Origin: Luteipulveratus halotolerans | GTDB lineage: Bacteria > Actinomycetota > Actinomycetes > Actinomycetales > Dermatophilaceae | Direction: 5' to 3' | NCBI RefSeq assembly: GCF_001247745.1 | Contig: NZ_LAIR01000002.1 | Span: forward strand, 2,542,001-2,606,000 | DNA length: 64,000 bases | Shown here: one piece after another, positions 1-9,671 of the stretch | Layout: each line of letters opens with the position of its first letter | Numbering within the stretch: position 1 is the first letter of the stretch | The notes under the pieces: generated by a model | Databases searched by the model: none | The model's input: only the letters and a program-made list of their open reading frames with translations | Told to the model about the DNA's origin: nothing | Program-made: the position numbers and the translations under genes

Positions 1-735
1 CATGAGTCCGCTGCCGTCCTGTGGGGCCTGCCCGTGGTGACGCCGTGGCCACGCAAAGCGCACGTCGTCGTGGACCCCCGAAAGGCTCGCAGCACAGCCC
101 TCATCGTCAGGCACGAGCACGAGGACACCCGCGCCGAGGAGGTCGACGGCCAGCGGGCGACATCGGCGGCCCGGACGATCATCGACCTCGCGCGCGACAG
201 CGGTCTGCTCGATGCGGTCGCCGCTGCGGACCACGCACTGCGCATCGGCCTGTGCACCCGCGAGGACCTTGAGCGCGAGGCACGACTCCTCCCTGTGCAC
301 ACGCCGGGTTCGGGCCAGGCTCGCCTGGCCGCCGAGCTGGCGGACCCAGCGTCGGAGTCACCGGGCGAGAGTCTCAGCCGGGCACAGATGTTCCTCTTGC
401 GCTTTCCCCGCCCCCGACTGCAGGTCGAGCACCGCGACGCCGACGGGCTGATCGGTGTCGTCGACTTCGACTGGGACGGCTGCGTCGGTGAGTTCGACGG
501 CTACACGAAGTACTCGTCCAGATACGCACCGACCGTCGATGACGCACGAGCAATCGTCTACCGGGAGAAGCTCCGCGAGGACCGAGTTCGCGCACTCCCC
601 CGCAACGTGGCCCGCTGGGGGTGGGACCACGCGCTCGCTGGAGCGCCCATGGCACAGCGGCTCTGCGCACAGGGTGTCCGACCGGAACCACGCCGACAGT
701 GGTTCACCGTGCCCGGGCTGCCCGGCAATGACTGA
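1..735 (+). CDS. DUF559/AbiEi-like PD-(D/E)xK protein, 5' end missing
   Basis: The frame is open from base 1 (HESAAVLWGLPVVTPWP), so the start lies before the window; 244 codons are visible. The opening resembles the N-terminal region of actinobacterial AbiEi-antitoxin-like proteins. The C-terminal part has the layout of a Vsr/DUF559 nuclease fold: VVDFDW, then GEFDGYTKY, then REKLREDRVRAL and a terminal RWGWDHAL. D, E and K of a PD-(D/E)xK site are therefore plausible. In this family the biological role is mostly unknown. The stop codon abuts a hairpin repeat (736-765). A related gene lies at 43488-44429. Confidence 0.75.
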   Translation, partial: HESAAVLWGLPVVTPWPRKAHVVVDPRKARSTALIVRHEHEDTRAEEVDGQRATSAARTIIDLARDSGLLDAVAAADHALRIGLCTREDLEREARLLPVHTPGSGQARLAAELADPASESPGESLSRAQMFLLRFPRPRLQVEHRDADGLIGVVDFDWDGCVGEFDGYTKYSSRYAPTVDDARAIVYREKLREDRVRALPRNVARWGWDHALAGAPMAQRLCAQGVRPEPRRQWFTVPGLPGND

Positions 736-765
736 CTGTCCGGCACTCCATGCACTGCCGGACAG
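736..765 (+). repeat. Hairpin repeat family A, copy 1
   Basis: Perfect 10-bp arms CTGTCCGGCA / TGCCGGACAG enclose the loop CTCCATGCAC, directly after the stop of the DUF559-like gene. The same core recurs at 801-828 and 32684-32713. Confidence 0.8.
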
Positions 766-790
766 ACAGACTTCGCCGGGCCCTCGTACG

Positions 791-836
791 AAACCCGTCT
801 GTTCGGCACGCCATGCACTGCCGGACAGACGGGTTT
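791..836 (+). repeat. Hairpin repeat family A, copy 2
   Basis: The 18-bp arms (AAACCCGTCTGTTCGGCA and its complement, one G/T wobble) enclose the loop CGCCATGCAC. It lies between convergent genes ending at 735 and 852 and could act as a bidirectional terminator. Core and loop match copies 1 and 3, but the outer stem does not. Confidence 0.85.
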
Positions 837-851
837 GAGTGAAGGGGTCGG

Positions 852-1505
852 TCAGGTGAGGACGGCCACGGCGGCCATGGCGACCGCGGCGACGAGAGCC
901 GCGATCGCGAGCACCGCGGGGCGTACGACGACCGGCCCGGTCTGCGGCTCCAGCAGGCCCTCCCCGACCGCCTTGTCGTACTCCTCACGCTGGAGCCGGA
1001 TCTGCTGGGCCAGGTCTCCGGCTGAGCCGCGCCGCTCGCGACGGACGACCTCGTCGGCGTTGGCACCGCCCGCGATCCGTCCCAGGCCAGCCATCGGGCC
1101 GAGCAAGGACGCCTTGCTCCCCTCGGGCGCACTGGCACGAGGGCGCTGCGCGGAGATCGCCCACGCGGAGTAGCCGTCGTCGTCGGGCGTGAACACCTTG
1201 AGGTTCCAACGGCTCTCGAGCACGTCGACCTGAGGCCAGGGCAGGTGCACGTCGCGCACGAGGTTGTGGATGTGCACACCGTCCTGCCGCAGCTGCACCG
1301 ACGGGCGCAGCAGGACGACCCAGGCGATGAGCGCGACGGCTCCGGACCACAGCAGGATCTCGACCTTGCCATTGGCATCCTCGAGCAGCGACAGCAGTGA
1401 GAGGCCTGCGGCGACGACCACCAGGAACCACCCCGCGACCTGCGCAGTCATCTGCCGGAAGACGTGGCGGGGCGGCTTCGCGGCTGGCTCTGGGGTGCTC
1501 GACAT
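852..1505 (-). CDS. PH-domain-like membrane protein
   Basis: The 217-residue product has two N-terminal membrane segments (about 22-40 and 46-64) separated by a short polar loop. A beta-rich stretch follows with VQLRQDGVHIHNLVRDVHLPW and RWNLKVFTPDD, typical of the actinobacterial PH-like (Cfp6/bPH_6) domain. A third hydrophobic segment forms the C-terminus. The ATG at 1505 was chosen because the 12 upstream codons would run into the deoC promoter on the other strand. It is divergent from deoC with 17 nt between starts. Function is unknown; membrane location is inferred from hydrophobicity. Confidence 0.7.
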   Translation of the reverse strand: MSSTPEPAAKPPRHVFRQMTAQVAGWFLVVVAAGLSLLSLLEDANGKVEILLWSGAVALIAWVVLLRPSVQLRQDGVHIHNLVRDVHLPWPQVDVLESRWNLKVFTPDDDGYSAWAISAQRPRASAPEGSKASLLGPMAGLGRIAGGANADEVVRRERRGSAGDLAQQIRLQREEYDKAVGEGLLEPQTGPVVVRPAVLAIAALVAAVAMAAVAVLT

Positions 1506-1510
1506 GCGGA

Positions 1511-1516
1511 TAGAGT
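1511..1516 (+). promoter_or_regulatory. -10 box of leaderless deoC
   Basis: TAGAGT lies 6 nt before the GTG start of deoC and no Shine-Dalgarno sequence is present, so the transcript probably begins at the start codon. Confidence 0.6.
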
Positions 1517-1522
1517 TACCCG

Positions 1523-2488
1523 GTGAGCACAAGCACTGCAACGTCGCGGGCTCGGGACCTGCTCGGGGTGTCTGCCCTGACCAACGCCTCCTTGACGACC
1601 TGGCTGCACGGACTGCCCGGCGTCGACCACGTCGGCGCCGATGCTCGAGCCGCCGCCCTCAGTACGCGTTCGATCAAGACCACCAGCAAGGCGTGGGCGA
1701 TCGACACCGCCATCAGCATGATCGACCTCACCACGCTCGAGGGCGCCGACACCGAGGGCAAGGTCCGCTCGTTGTGCGCCAAGGCGATCACCCCTGACCC
1801 GCTCGACCCGACCACTCCGCACGTCGCCGCGGTCTGCGTCTACAACGACATGGTCGGCGTCGCCAAGGACGCCCTCAAGGGTACCGACATCAACGTCGCT
1901 GCTGTCGCCACCGCGTTCCCCTCGGGCCGCGCGAGCCTGCCGGTCAAGGTCGCCGACACCAAGGACGCCGTCGATGCCGGCGCCGATGAGATCGACATGG
2001 TCATCGACCGCGGTGCGTTCCTCTCGGGCCGCTACCGCCAGGTGTTCGACGAGATCGTCGCCACGAAGGAGGCCTGCGGTCAGGCTCACCTCAAGGTCAT
2101 CCTCGAGACCGGCGAGCTCGTGACCTACGACAACGTGCGCCGCGCGTCGTGGCTCGCGATGCTCGCGGGCGCCGACTTCATCAAGACCTCCACCGGCAAG
2201 ATCCAGCCGGCCGCCACCCTGCCCGTCACCCTGATCATGCTCGAGGCCGTCCGCGACTGGCGTGAGCAGACCGGCGAGATGATCGGGGTCAAGCCCGCCG
2301 GCGGCATCCGCACCACCAAGGACGCGGTCAAGTTCCTCGTGACGGTCAACGAGATCGCCGGCGACGACTGGCTGACGCCGCAGTGGTTCCGGTTCGGCGC
2401 GTCCAGCCTGCTCACCGACCTGCAGCTGCAGCGCCAGAAGCTCGCGACGGGCGCCTACTCCGGCCCCGACTACGTGACGATCGACTGA
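1523..2488 (+). CDS. deoC: Deoxyribose-phosphate aldolase
   Basis: This class I aldolase splits 2-deoxyribose-5-phosphate into glyceraldehyde-3-phosphate and acetaldehyde in the cytoplasm. The 321-residue protein has the Schiff-base lysine in DFIKTSTGK (K221) and the second active-site lysine in GVKPAGGIRT (K257). The proton-relay segment GADEIDMVID is also present. The GTG start has no ribosome binding site but sits 6 nt after TAGAGT. An aldehyde dehydrogenase gene follows after 9 nt, which suits disposal of the acetaldehyde. Together with deoA, cdd and add in this window it forms a deoxynucleoside catabolic route. Confidence 0.97.
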   Translation: MSTSTATSRARDLLGVSALTNASLTTWLHGLPGVDHVGADARAAALSTRSIKTTSKAWAIDTAISMIDLTTLEGADTEGKVRSLCAKAITPDPLDPTTPHVAAVCVYNDMVGVAKDALKGTDINVAAVATAFPSGRASLPVKVADTKDAVDAGADEIDMVIDRGAFLSGRYRQVFDEIVATKEACGQAHLKVILETGELVTYDNVRRASWLAMLAGADFIKTSTGKIQPAATLPVTLIMLEAVRDWREQTGEMIGVKPAGGIRTTKDAVKFLVTVNEIAGDDWLTPQWFRFGASSLLTDLQLQRQKLATGAYSGPDYVTID

Positions 2489-2497
2489 GGAAGAACC

Positions 2498-3955
2498 ATG
2501 GCGAAGTTCGAGTACGCCCCCGCCCCCGAGTCGCGCGCGGTCGTCGACCTGCGGTCCTCGTACGGACTGTTCATCAACGGTGAGTTCGTCGACGGCACGG
2601 GTGGGTCGTTCAAGACGATCAACCCGGCGACCGAGGAGCACCTGGCCGACATCTGCGAGGCGAGCGCCGCCGACGTCGACCGTGCCGTCAAGGCCGCGCG
2701 CACGGCGTACACCCGCGTCTGGAGCCGCATGTCGGGCGCCGACCGCGGCAAGTACCTGTTCCGGATCGCCCGCATCATGCAGGAGCGGGCTCGCGAGCTG
2801 GCCGTGCTCGAGACACTCGACAACGGCAAGCCGATCAAGGAGTCGCGCGACGTCGACGTGCCGACCGCTGCGGCGCACTTCTTCTACCACGCGGGCTGGG
2901 CCGACAAGCTCGAGTACGCCGGCCTCTCGCCTGCCGGTTCGCCCCCGCCGAAGCCCCTGGGTGTCGTCGGTCAGGTCGTCCCGTGGAACTTCCCGCTGCT
3001 GATGCTGGCCTGGAAGATCGCGCCCGCGCTCGCGACGGGCAACACCGTCGTGCTGAAGCCGGCCGAGACCACGCCACTGACCGCCCTGCTGTTCGCCGAG
3101 ATCTGCCAGCAGGCCGACCTGCCGCCGGGCGTCGTCAACATCGTCACCGGCGCCGGTGAGACCGGCCAGGCACTCGTCGAGCACCCGGGTGTCGACAAGA
3201 TCGCCTTCACGGGTTCGACCGACGTCGGCAAGGCGATCGCGCGCTCGATCGCCGGCACCCGCAAGCGCGCCACGCTCGAGCTCGGCGGCAAGGCCGCCAA
3301 CATCGTCTTCGAGGACGCGGCGGTCGACCAGGCCGTCGAGGGCATCGTCAACGGCATCTTCTTCAACCAGGGCCACGTGTGCTGCGCCGGTTCGCGGCTG
3401 CTCGTGCAGGAGTCGGTGGCCGACGACGTCGTACGCCGCCTCGAGCGTCGGATGAAGACCCTGCGCTTGGGCGACCCGCTCGACAAGAACACCGACGTCG
3501 GCGCCATCAACTCCAGCGCTCAGCTGCAGCGCATCCGCGAGCTCACTGACGCCGGCGAGGCCGAGGGCGCCACCCGCTGGTCCGCCCCGTGCGAGCTGCC
3601 CGAGCGCGGATTCTGGTTCGCACCAACGGTTTTCACCGACGTGTCGCAGACGCACCGCATCGCCACCGAGGAGATCTTCGGCCCGGTCCTGTCGGTGCTG
3701 ACGTTCCGCACGCCCCAGGAAGCCGTCGCCAAGGCCAACAACACCCCCTACGGCCTGTCGGCCGGCATCTGGACCGAGAAGGGCTCGCGCATCCTGTGGA
3801 TGGCCGACCAGCTCAAGGCCGGTGTGGTGTGGGCCAACACGTTCAACCGGTTCGACCCGACCTCGCCGTTCGGCGGCTACAAGGAGAGCGGCTACGGCCG
3901 TGAGGGTGGCCGGCACGGCCTCGAGGCGTACCTGCAGACAGGAGACGAGGCATGA
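2498..3955 (+). CDS. Aldehyde dehydrogenase (NAD(P)+-dependent)
   Basis: The full-length 485-residue ALDH-superfamily enzyme probably oxidises the acetaldehyde made by DeoC to acetate. Substrate is inferred from the operon, not from residues. Visible motifs are VPWNFPLLM, the NAD-loop FTGSTDVGKAI, the general base in LELGGK, the catalytic cysteine in NQGHVCCAGSR (C295), and EIFGPVLSV near the C-terminus. A GAGGAAG ribosome binding site precedes the ATG. The stop overlaps the next start by 4 nt (ATGA), indicating translational coupling. Confidence 0.93.
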   Translation: MAKFEYAPAPESRAVVDLRSSYGLFINGEFVDGTGGSFKTINPATEEHLADICEASAADVDRAVKAARTAYTRVWSRMSGADRGKYLFRIARIMQERARELAVLETLDNGKPIKESRDVDVPTAAAHFFYHAGWADKLEYAGLSPAGSPPPKPLGVVGQVVPWNFPLLMLAWKIAPALATGNTVVLKPAETTPLTALLFAEICQQADLPPGVVNIVTGAGETGQALVEHPGVDKIAFTGSTDVGKAIARSIAGTRKRATLELGGKAANIVFEDAAVDQAVEGIVNGIFFNQGHVCCAGSRLLVQESVADDVVRRLERRMKTLRLGDPLDKNTDVGAINSSAQLQRIRELTDAGEAEGATRWSAPCELPERGFWFAPTVFTDVSQTHRIATEEIFGPVLSVLTFRTPQEAVAKANNTPYGLSAGIWTEKGSRILWMADQLKAGVVWANTFNRFDPTSPFGGYKESGYGREGGRHGLEAYLQTGDEA

Positions 3956-4890
3956 GCCCCGCCAAGACCAAGAAGGCCGCCAAGGCCACCGCACCGCCCG
4001 CGCCGAAGCGGCTCGACGTCCGCAAGACCTACAAGCTGTACGTCGGGGGCGCCTTCCCGCGCAGCGAGTCCGGTCGCTCGTACGAGATCACCGACGCCCA
4101 GGGGAAGTTCGTCGCCAACGCGGCCCAGGGCTCGCGCAAGGACATCCGCGACGCGGTCGTCAAGGCTCGCGCGGCACAGGCGGGGTGGGCCGGCGCGACG
4201 GCGTACAACCGCGGCCAGGTCCTCTACCGCGTGGGCGAGGTCCTCGAGGGTCGGCGTGAGCAGTTCGTGGCCGAGGTCAGCGCCGGCGAGGGGCTGACCA
4301 GGGCCCAGGCCGGCACGGTCGTCGACCAGGCCATCGACCGCTGGGTCTGGTACGCCGGGTGGTCCGACAAGGTCGCGCAGGTGCTCGGTGGCCTCAACCC
4401 GGTCGCCGGGCCGTACTTCGACATCTCGGCGCCCGAGCCGACCGGAGTCGTGGGAGTCCTTGCGCCGCAACGCAGCTCGCTGCTCGGCCTGGTCTCGGTG
4501 ATCGCTCCTGCGATCGTCACCGGCAACACCGTCGTGGTCATCACCAGCGAGGACCGTCCGTTGCCGGCGATCTCGCTCGGTGAGGTGCTCGCGACCTCCG
4601 ACGTGCCCGGTGGTGTCGTCAACCTGATCTCGGGCCGCACCGCCGAGATGGCGCCGTGGCTCGCCTCGCACCGCGACGTCAACGCCATCGACCTCACCGG
4701 CGCGGCCGACGCGGTCGACGTCGACTGGGCCGACCTCGAGGTCAAGGCAGCCGACAACCTCAAGCGCGTCCTGCGTCCGGCCGGCGCCGGCGGCGACGCG
4801 GTCGAGCCCGACTGGAGCATCGCGCCCGACCTGTCCCGCATCCGCGCCTACCTCGAGACCAAGACGGTCTGGCACCCCAAGGGCAAGTGA
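3952..4890 (+). CDS. Half-length aldehyde dehydrogenase homologue lacking the catalytic cysteine
   Basis: The 312-residue product has a Lys/Ala/Pro-rich leader (about 1-20) and then the N-terminal NAD-binding half of an ALDH (YKLYVGGAFPRSESGRSY; EPTGVVGVLAPQ; ITGNTVVVITSE-like). It stops soon after VVNLISGRTAE. The segment carrying the catalytic cysteine and the C-terminal oligomerisation domain is absent, so it cannot be an active ALDH alone. The reading frame is intact and overlaps both neighbours by 4 nt (ATGA, GTGA), which argues for a conserved companion of the upstream ALDH and against decay. A regulatory or structural subunit role is an inference. Confidence 0.85.
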   Translation: MSPAKTKKAAKATAPPAPKRLDVRKTYKLYVGGAFPRSESGRSYEITDAQGKFVANAAQGSRKDIRDAVVKARAAQAGWAGATAYNRGQVLYRVGEVLEGRREQFVAEVSAGEGLTRAQAGTVVDQAIDRWVWYAGWSDKVAQVLGGLNPVAGPYFDISAPEPTGVVGVLAPQRSSLLGLVSVIAPAIVTGNTVVVITSEDRPLPAISLGEVLATSDVPGGVVNLISGRTAEMAPWLASHRDVNAIDLTGAADAVDVDWADLEVKAADNLKRVLRPAGAGGDAVEPDWSIAPDLSRIRAYLETKTVWHPKGK

Positions 4891-5543
4891 CCACGCACGA
4901 CCACGACCCGGCACCTCCCGCCATGCATCGCGACGGTCCCGTCCGGCAGGTGATCCTGCTGTCGGGTCCGAGCGGTGCGGGCAAGACCCGCCTGGCCCAC
5001 CGACTGCGCGAGCGGCACGGCTGGCCGTTCGTGCGGCTCGACGACTTCTACAAGGACGGCGACGACCCCACGCTGCCCATGCTCGAGATGGGCATCCCCG
5101 ACTGGGACCACCTCGGCTCCTACGACCTCGACCGGGCGGTCGACGCCCTGGAGCAGCTGTGCCGCACCGGCGTCGTCGACCTGCCCGACTACGACATCTC
5201 GACGTCCCGGGTCACGGGTACGACGCGCCTCACCGCGGGTGAGGCGCGCATCGTGGTCGCCGAGGGCATCTTCGCCGCACACGCCGCCCGCCCTCTGGCC
5301 GACCGCGGGCTGCTCGCCGCGGCGTACTGCGTGCGGCAGAACCGCTGGGTGACGTTCGGTCGCCGGTTCCTGCGTGACCTCGCCGAGCGCCGCAAACCGC
5401 CGCTGGTGCTGCTGCGCCGTGGGCTGCGGCTGTGCCGGCTCGAACCCTCGATCGTCGCCGAGCAGGCCGCCCTCGGTGCCCGGCCGATGACTCCTCCACA
5501 GGCCGAGGCCGACGCACAGCGGTGCGCCACGCACGCGGGCTAG
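4887..5543 (+). CDS. Uridine-kinase-like P-loop kinase
   Basis: The 218-residue P-loop protein has Walker A GPSGAGKT (27-34), the segment FVRLDDFYKDGDD typical of uridine kinases, and PDWDHLGSYDL resembling their substrate-binding loop. VVAEGIFAA is the expected Walker-B-like strand. It probably phosphorylates a nucleoside or a similar metabolite; true uridine specificity is not shown. The GTG at 4887 is preferred because it makes a GTGA overlap with the preceding gene; ATG at 4923 is the alternative. It is the last gene of the deoC operon. Confidence 0.8.
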   Translation: MTTHDHDPAPPAMHRDGPVRQVILLSGPSGAGKTRLAHRLRERHGWPFVRLDDFYKDGDDPTLPMLEMGIPDWDHLGSYDLDRAVDALEQLCRTGVVDLPDYDISTSRVTGTTRLTAGEARIVVAEGIFAAHAARPLADRGLLAAAYCVRQNRWVTFGRRFLRDLAERRKPPLVLLRRGLRLCRLEPSIVAEQAALGARPMTPPQAEADAQRCATHAG

Positions 5544-5565
5544 GGTTGCGGCCAGACCGCAACCA
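5544..5565 (+). promoter_or_regulatory. Short hairpin and -10-like box before the membrane-protein operon
   Basis: An 8-bp inverted repeat (GGTTGCGG / CCGCAACC, 5-nt loop) overlaps a TAGGGT box that begins in the preceding stop codon. It lies about 20-35 nt before the TTG start at 5581. It may be a promoter with an operator-like palindrome; no activity is shown. Confidence 0.35.
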
Positions 5566-5580
5566 TCGCGTGGGGGACCC

Positions 5581-6726
5581 TTGAGCAACAGCTGGACCAG
5601 CCCGTCGGGCGACGAGGCGCCACCGCCCGAGCAGCGGCCGCCGTACGAGCAGAACCCACCGGCGTACGGCCAGCAGACCGGATACGGGCAGAACCCAGCG
5701 GCGTACGGCCAGCAGCCCCCGTACGCAGGGCAGCCGGGTCAGCCCTACCCTCCGGCGGCTCCGATCGCCGGTCCGTACGCCGGCGGGCCGTACGGCGGTT
5801 GGGCGCCGTTCGCAGCGATCCGCCCCGGCGTGATCCCGCTGCGAGCCCTCACCCTCAGTGACATCTTCGACGGGGCCGTGCGCACGATCCGCGGCAACCC
5901 CGGCGCCACTCTCGGGCTGTCGTTCGTGATCTCACTGGTCGTCGCTCTGCCGGCAGTCGGGCTGCTGCTCGGCCTGGACCAGCTCGACCCGGGCGACAAC
6001 GAGATCGCGCGCGATCTGGTCTACAACCTCAGCCAGCAAGGCACGTCGTTGCTGCAGCAGCTCGGCGGCGTCGTGCTCGCCGGCATGCTCACGGTCGTGC
6101 TCGCGGACGCGGTCCTCGGGCGGCGGCTGTCGATCGGCGGCGCCTGGAGCAGGGTCAAGGGTCGGCTGCTGCCGCTGATCGGCATGACCCTGCTGATCTA
6201 TCTCGCGCTGGCGCTGCTCGTCGGGTCGGTCGTCCTGATCGGCGTCCTGCTGATCGTGTTCGTCAACGAGGTGGCCGGCGTGATCGTCCTCCTCGTCGGG
6301 CTGATCGGTGCGCTCCTCGCCGTGGTCTTCCTCTGGGTCAAGTGGGCGTTCGCGAGTGCGTGCGTCGTGCTCGAGCGGCAGGGGCCGATCGCGGCGCTCA
6401 AGCGGTCGTGGGCTCTGACCCGCGGTCAGTGGTGGCGGGTGTTCGGCATCTCGTTGCTGGCCGTGGTCGTCGTCGGGGTGATCGCCTCCATCCTGCTGAT
6501 CCCGTTCGCGATCGGACTCGCGATCACGATGAGTCCGGACGACCCCGACGCGCTGCCACCCCTCGGTTTCCTGCTCGGCCTCCAAGGCGTCAGTCTCGTC
6601 ATCAATACGATCACCGCACCGTTCATCGCGAGTGTGACCGGTCTGCTCTACCTCGACCAGCGCATCCGCAAGGAGGCGCTCGACGTCACGCTGATCGCGG
6701 CTTCCCAGTCGCAGCAGCCGGGCTGA
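5581..6726 (+). CDS. Multi-spanning membrane protein with Pro/Tyr/Gln-rich N-terminus
   Basis: The first ~80 residues of this 381-residue protein are low complexity with imperfect repeats of the NPPAYGQQ / NPAAYGQQ type. LRALTLSDIFDGAVRTIRGNP follows, and then about six hydrophobic segments with ALKRSWALTRGQWWRVFG between two of them. That arrangement is common in actinobacterial proteins resembling the membrane domain of glycerophosphodiester phosphodiesterase. No catalytic domain is present. The TTG start follows GGGGGA. The DUF4129 gene begins 7 nt downstream, so it heads the DUF4129-DUF4350-MoxR-DUF58 operon. Confidence 0.75.
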   Translation: MSNSWTSPSGDEAPPPEQRPPYEQNPPAYGQQTGYGQNPAAYGQQPPYAGQPGQPYPPAAPIAGPYAGGPYGGWAPFAAIRPGVIPLRALTLSDIFDGAVRTIRGNPGATLGLSFVISLVVALPAVGLLLGLDQLDPGDNEIARDLVYNLSQQGTSLLQQLGGVVLAGMLTVVLADAVLGRRLSIGGAWSRVKGRLLPLIGMTLLIYLALALLVGSVVLIGVLLIVFVNEVAGVIVLLVGLIGALLAVVFLWVKWAFASACVVLERQGPIAALKRSWALTRGQWWRVFGISLLAVVVVGVIASILLIPFAIGLAITMSPDDPDALPPLGFLLGLQGVSLVINTITAPFIASVTGLLYLDQRIRKEALDVTLIAASQSQQPG

Positions 6727-6733
6727 GTCCGTC

Positions 6734-7432
6734 GTGCTCCTGCAGGCCGCGTGCGTCCGCCTGGCGGTTCCCGCCGATCCGCCGCTCGACCCTTCGGGCG
6801 AGCAGGGGCGCGAGCTGCTGCGCGCTGAGCTGCGCAAGCTCCCGTACGGCGACCGTCGCAGCCTGCGCGAGCGCATCATGGACTGGATCGGCGAGCAGCT
6901 CGACCGGGCGGCCGCCTCGGGAGCGTCGACCATCGGCAAGATCGTGCTGCTGGTCGCCGCAGCCCTGCTCCTGGCGGTGATCGCGTACGCCGCCACCCGG
7001 GTGCGCGCCGGCCGTCGCGCGCGCGGCGCACCGGCCACCGACGCAGTGCTGCACGAGCCCGGGCTCTCCGCTGCCGACTACCGTCGCCGGGCCGCTGCTG
7101 CGGACAGCTCGGGTGAGCACTCCGCGGCGTTGCTCGACTGGTTCCGCGCGATCGTGCGCAGCGGCGAAGAACGCGCGCTGCTGGACGACCGGCCCGGTGG
7201 CACGGCTCACGAGCTGGCGGCCGCGCTCGGTGGGTTCTTCCCGGCCGAGGCGAGCGCGCTGCGTACGGCGGGTGACAGCTTCGACGGTGTGCGTTACGGC
7301 GGTCGTCGCGCCGACGCCGCGGCGTCCACGGCCATGCGTGAGCTCGACGACCGGACGGCTCGCGCCCGCCCGGAGCACGCGGCTGCGCAGGGCGACGACG
7401 GGCTGGTCGCCCCGGGGCGGTGGGCACCATGA
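6734..7432 (+). CDS. DUF4129 domain membrane protein
   Basis: The 232-residue protein has an amphipathic N-terminal part with ELRKLPYGDRRSLRERIMDWIGEQL, one membrane segment (about 78-96), and a C-terminal soluble domain with WFRAIVRSGEERALLDDRPGGTAHELAAAL. This matches DUF4129, which is often found beside MoxR and DUF58 genes and resembles the C-terminal segment of transglutaminase-like proteins. The GTG start is 7 nt after the preceding stop. The ATG of the next gene overlaps its stop by 4 nt. Its role is unknown beyond probable membership of the MoxR module. Confidence 0.82.
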   Translation: MLLQAACVRLAVPADPPLDPSGEQGRELLRAELRKLPYGDRRSLRERIMDWIGEQLDRAAASGASTIGKIVLLVAAALLLAVIAYAATRVRAGRRARGAPATDAVLHEPGLSAADYRRRAAAADSSGEHSAALLDWFRAIVRSGEERALLDDRPGGTAHELAAALGGFFPAEASALRTAGDSFDGVRYGGRRADAAASTAMRELDDRTARARPEHAAAQGDDGLVAPGRWAP

Positions 7433-8624
7433 CCGCGCTCGACACCGACCGCGTGACCGCTGCCTCCCGACCCGGCGCCCGGCGATTCCTCCGTCCGCGC
7501 GTCGTCCTGGCCGTCCTTGCAGCGCTGGTCGTCAGCGGCCTCGCGGCGCTGCTGCTGCTCGGCACACGCGAGTCCGGCACACCCCTCGACCCCGACAACC
7601 CGAGCCGCAGCGGTGGCCAGGCGATGGCGCGCGTGCTCGCCGACCAAGGCGTCGACGTCCAGGCAGTGCGCAGCCGAGATGCGTTGCAGGACAAGCAGAT
7701 CGGCCAGGGCACGACCGTCGTCGTCACCCAGGCGCAGCTGGTCACCACTGCCATGTGGCGTGATGTCCTGCGTACGACGAGCGGCGCCGACCGCGTGGTG
7801 CTCGTGGCGCCCGGCGGAGCCGCGCTGCGTGCACTCGACGCACCGTTGTCACGTCGGTCGGGTGGCTTCAGTGACTCCAGCCCCGCAGGGTGCGATGCGC
7901 CGCTCGCGCGCGGTCTCACCCTCGAGGGCGGCACCGAGCGCTACGACCCGAGCGACGGCGCCGACGCCCAGGTGTGCTTCCGACCCGGCGGCGGGTTCGG
8001 CGCCGGCGGCGACCAGGGCGGCTACGTCGCCCTGCTCCCCCGCACCGCCGAGCACGCCGAGGTCGTCCTGCTCGGCGCACCCGAGACGATCCGCAACAGC
8101 GATGTCCGCGACGCCGACAACGCAGCCGTCGGGCTGCGTACGCTCGGGCAGTCACCGACCCTGGTGTGGTGGAGCGTGTCGGCCACCGACATCCCGGCGG
8201 GCGACGCCGACAAGCCGGTCTTCCCGCGCTGGTTCGCCCCCACGGTCGCGATGCTCGCGGTGACGGTCCTTGCGCTCATGGTGCTGCGCGGGCGACGCCT
8301 CGGCCGACTCGTCGACGAGCCCCTGCCCGTCGTCGTCCGCGCCCGTGAGACCACGGAGAGCCGCGGGCAGCTCTACCGCAGGTCCGGCGACGCCGGACGC
8401 GCCTCGGCCGTGCTCCGTTCGGCGACGCGCCGCCGCCTGAGCCGCTCCCTCGGTGTCGCCCCCGGCAGCTCACCGCAGACCCTCACCGACGCCGTCGCCG
8501 CCTCCACCGGGCGCGCACCGGGCGAGATCCACGACCTGATCCACGGCGCACCCGCCGCCGGTGACGACGCCCTCGTCACGCTCGCGGGCCAGCTCAGCCA
8601 GCTCGAGAGAGAGGTCCGACACCG

Positions 8625-8628
<4 letters not shown>
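7429..8628 (+). CDS. DUF4350 domain membrane protein
   Basis: The 399-residue protein has an N-terminal membrane helix (VVLAVLAALVVSGLAALLLLG), a long extracytoplasmic region starting LDPDNPSRSGGQAMARVLADQGVDV, and a second helix (FAPTVAMLAVTVLALMVL). A cytoplasmic tail contains YRRSGDAGRASAVLRSATRRRL. This is the DUF4350 architecture. The ATG overlaps the DUF4129 stop (ATGA) and its own stop overlaps the MoxR start the same way. Function is unknown; it is conserved with MoxR/DUF58 in actinobacteria. Confidence 0.85.

Positions 8629-9670
<1,042 letters not shown>

Positions 9671-9671
<1 letters not shown>

Noticed and set aside
1448..3994. Very long minus-strand open frame (848 codons) opposite deoC and the aldehyde dehydrogenase
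   Set aside because: It is a codon-bias shadow of two recognised genes. Its translation is Arg/Gly/Val/Asp-rich without any motif, and it runs through the deoC start region.
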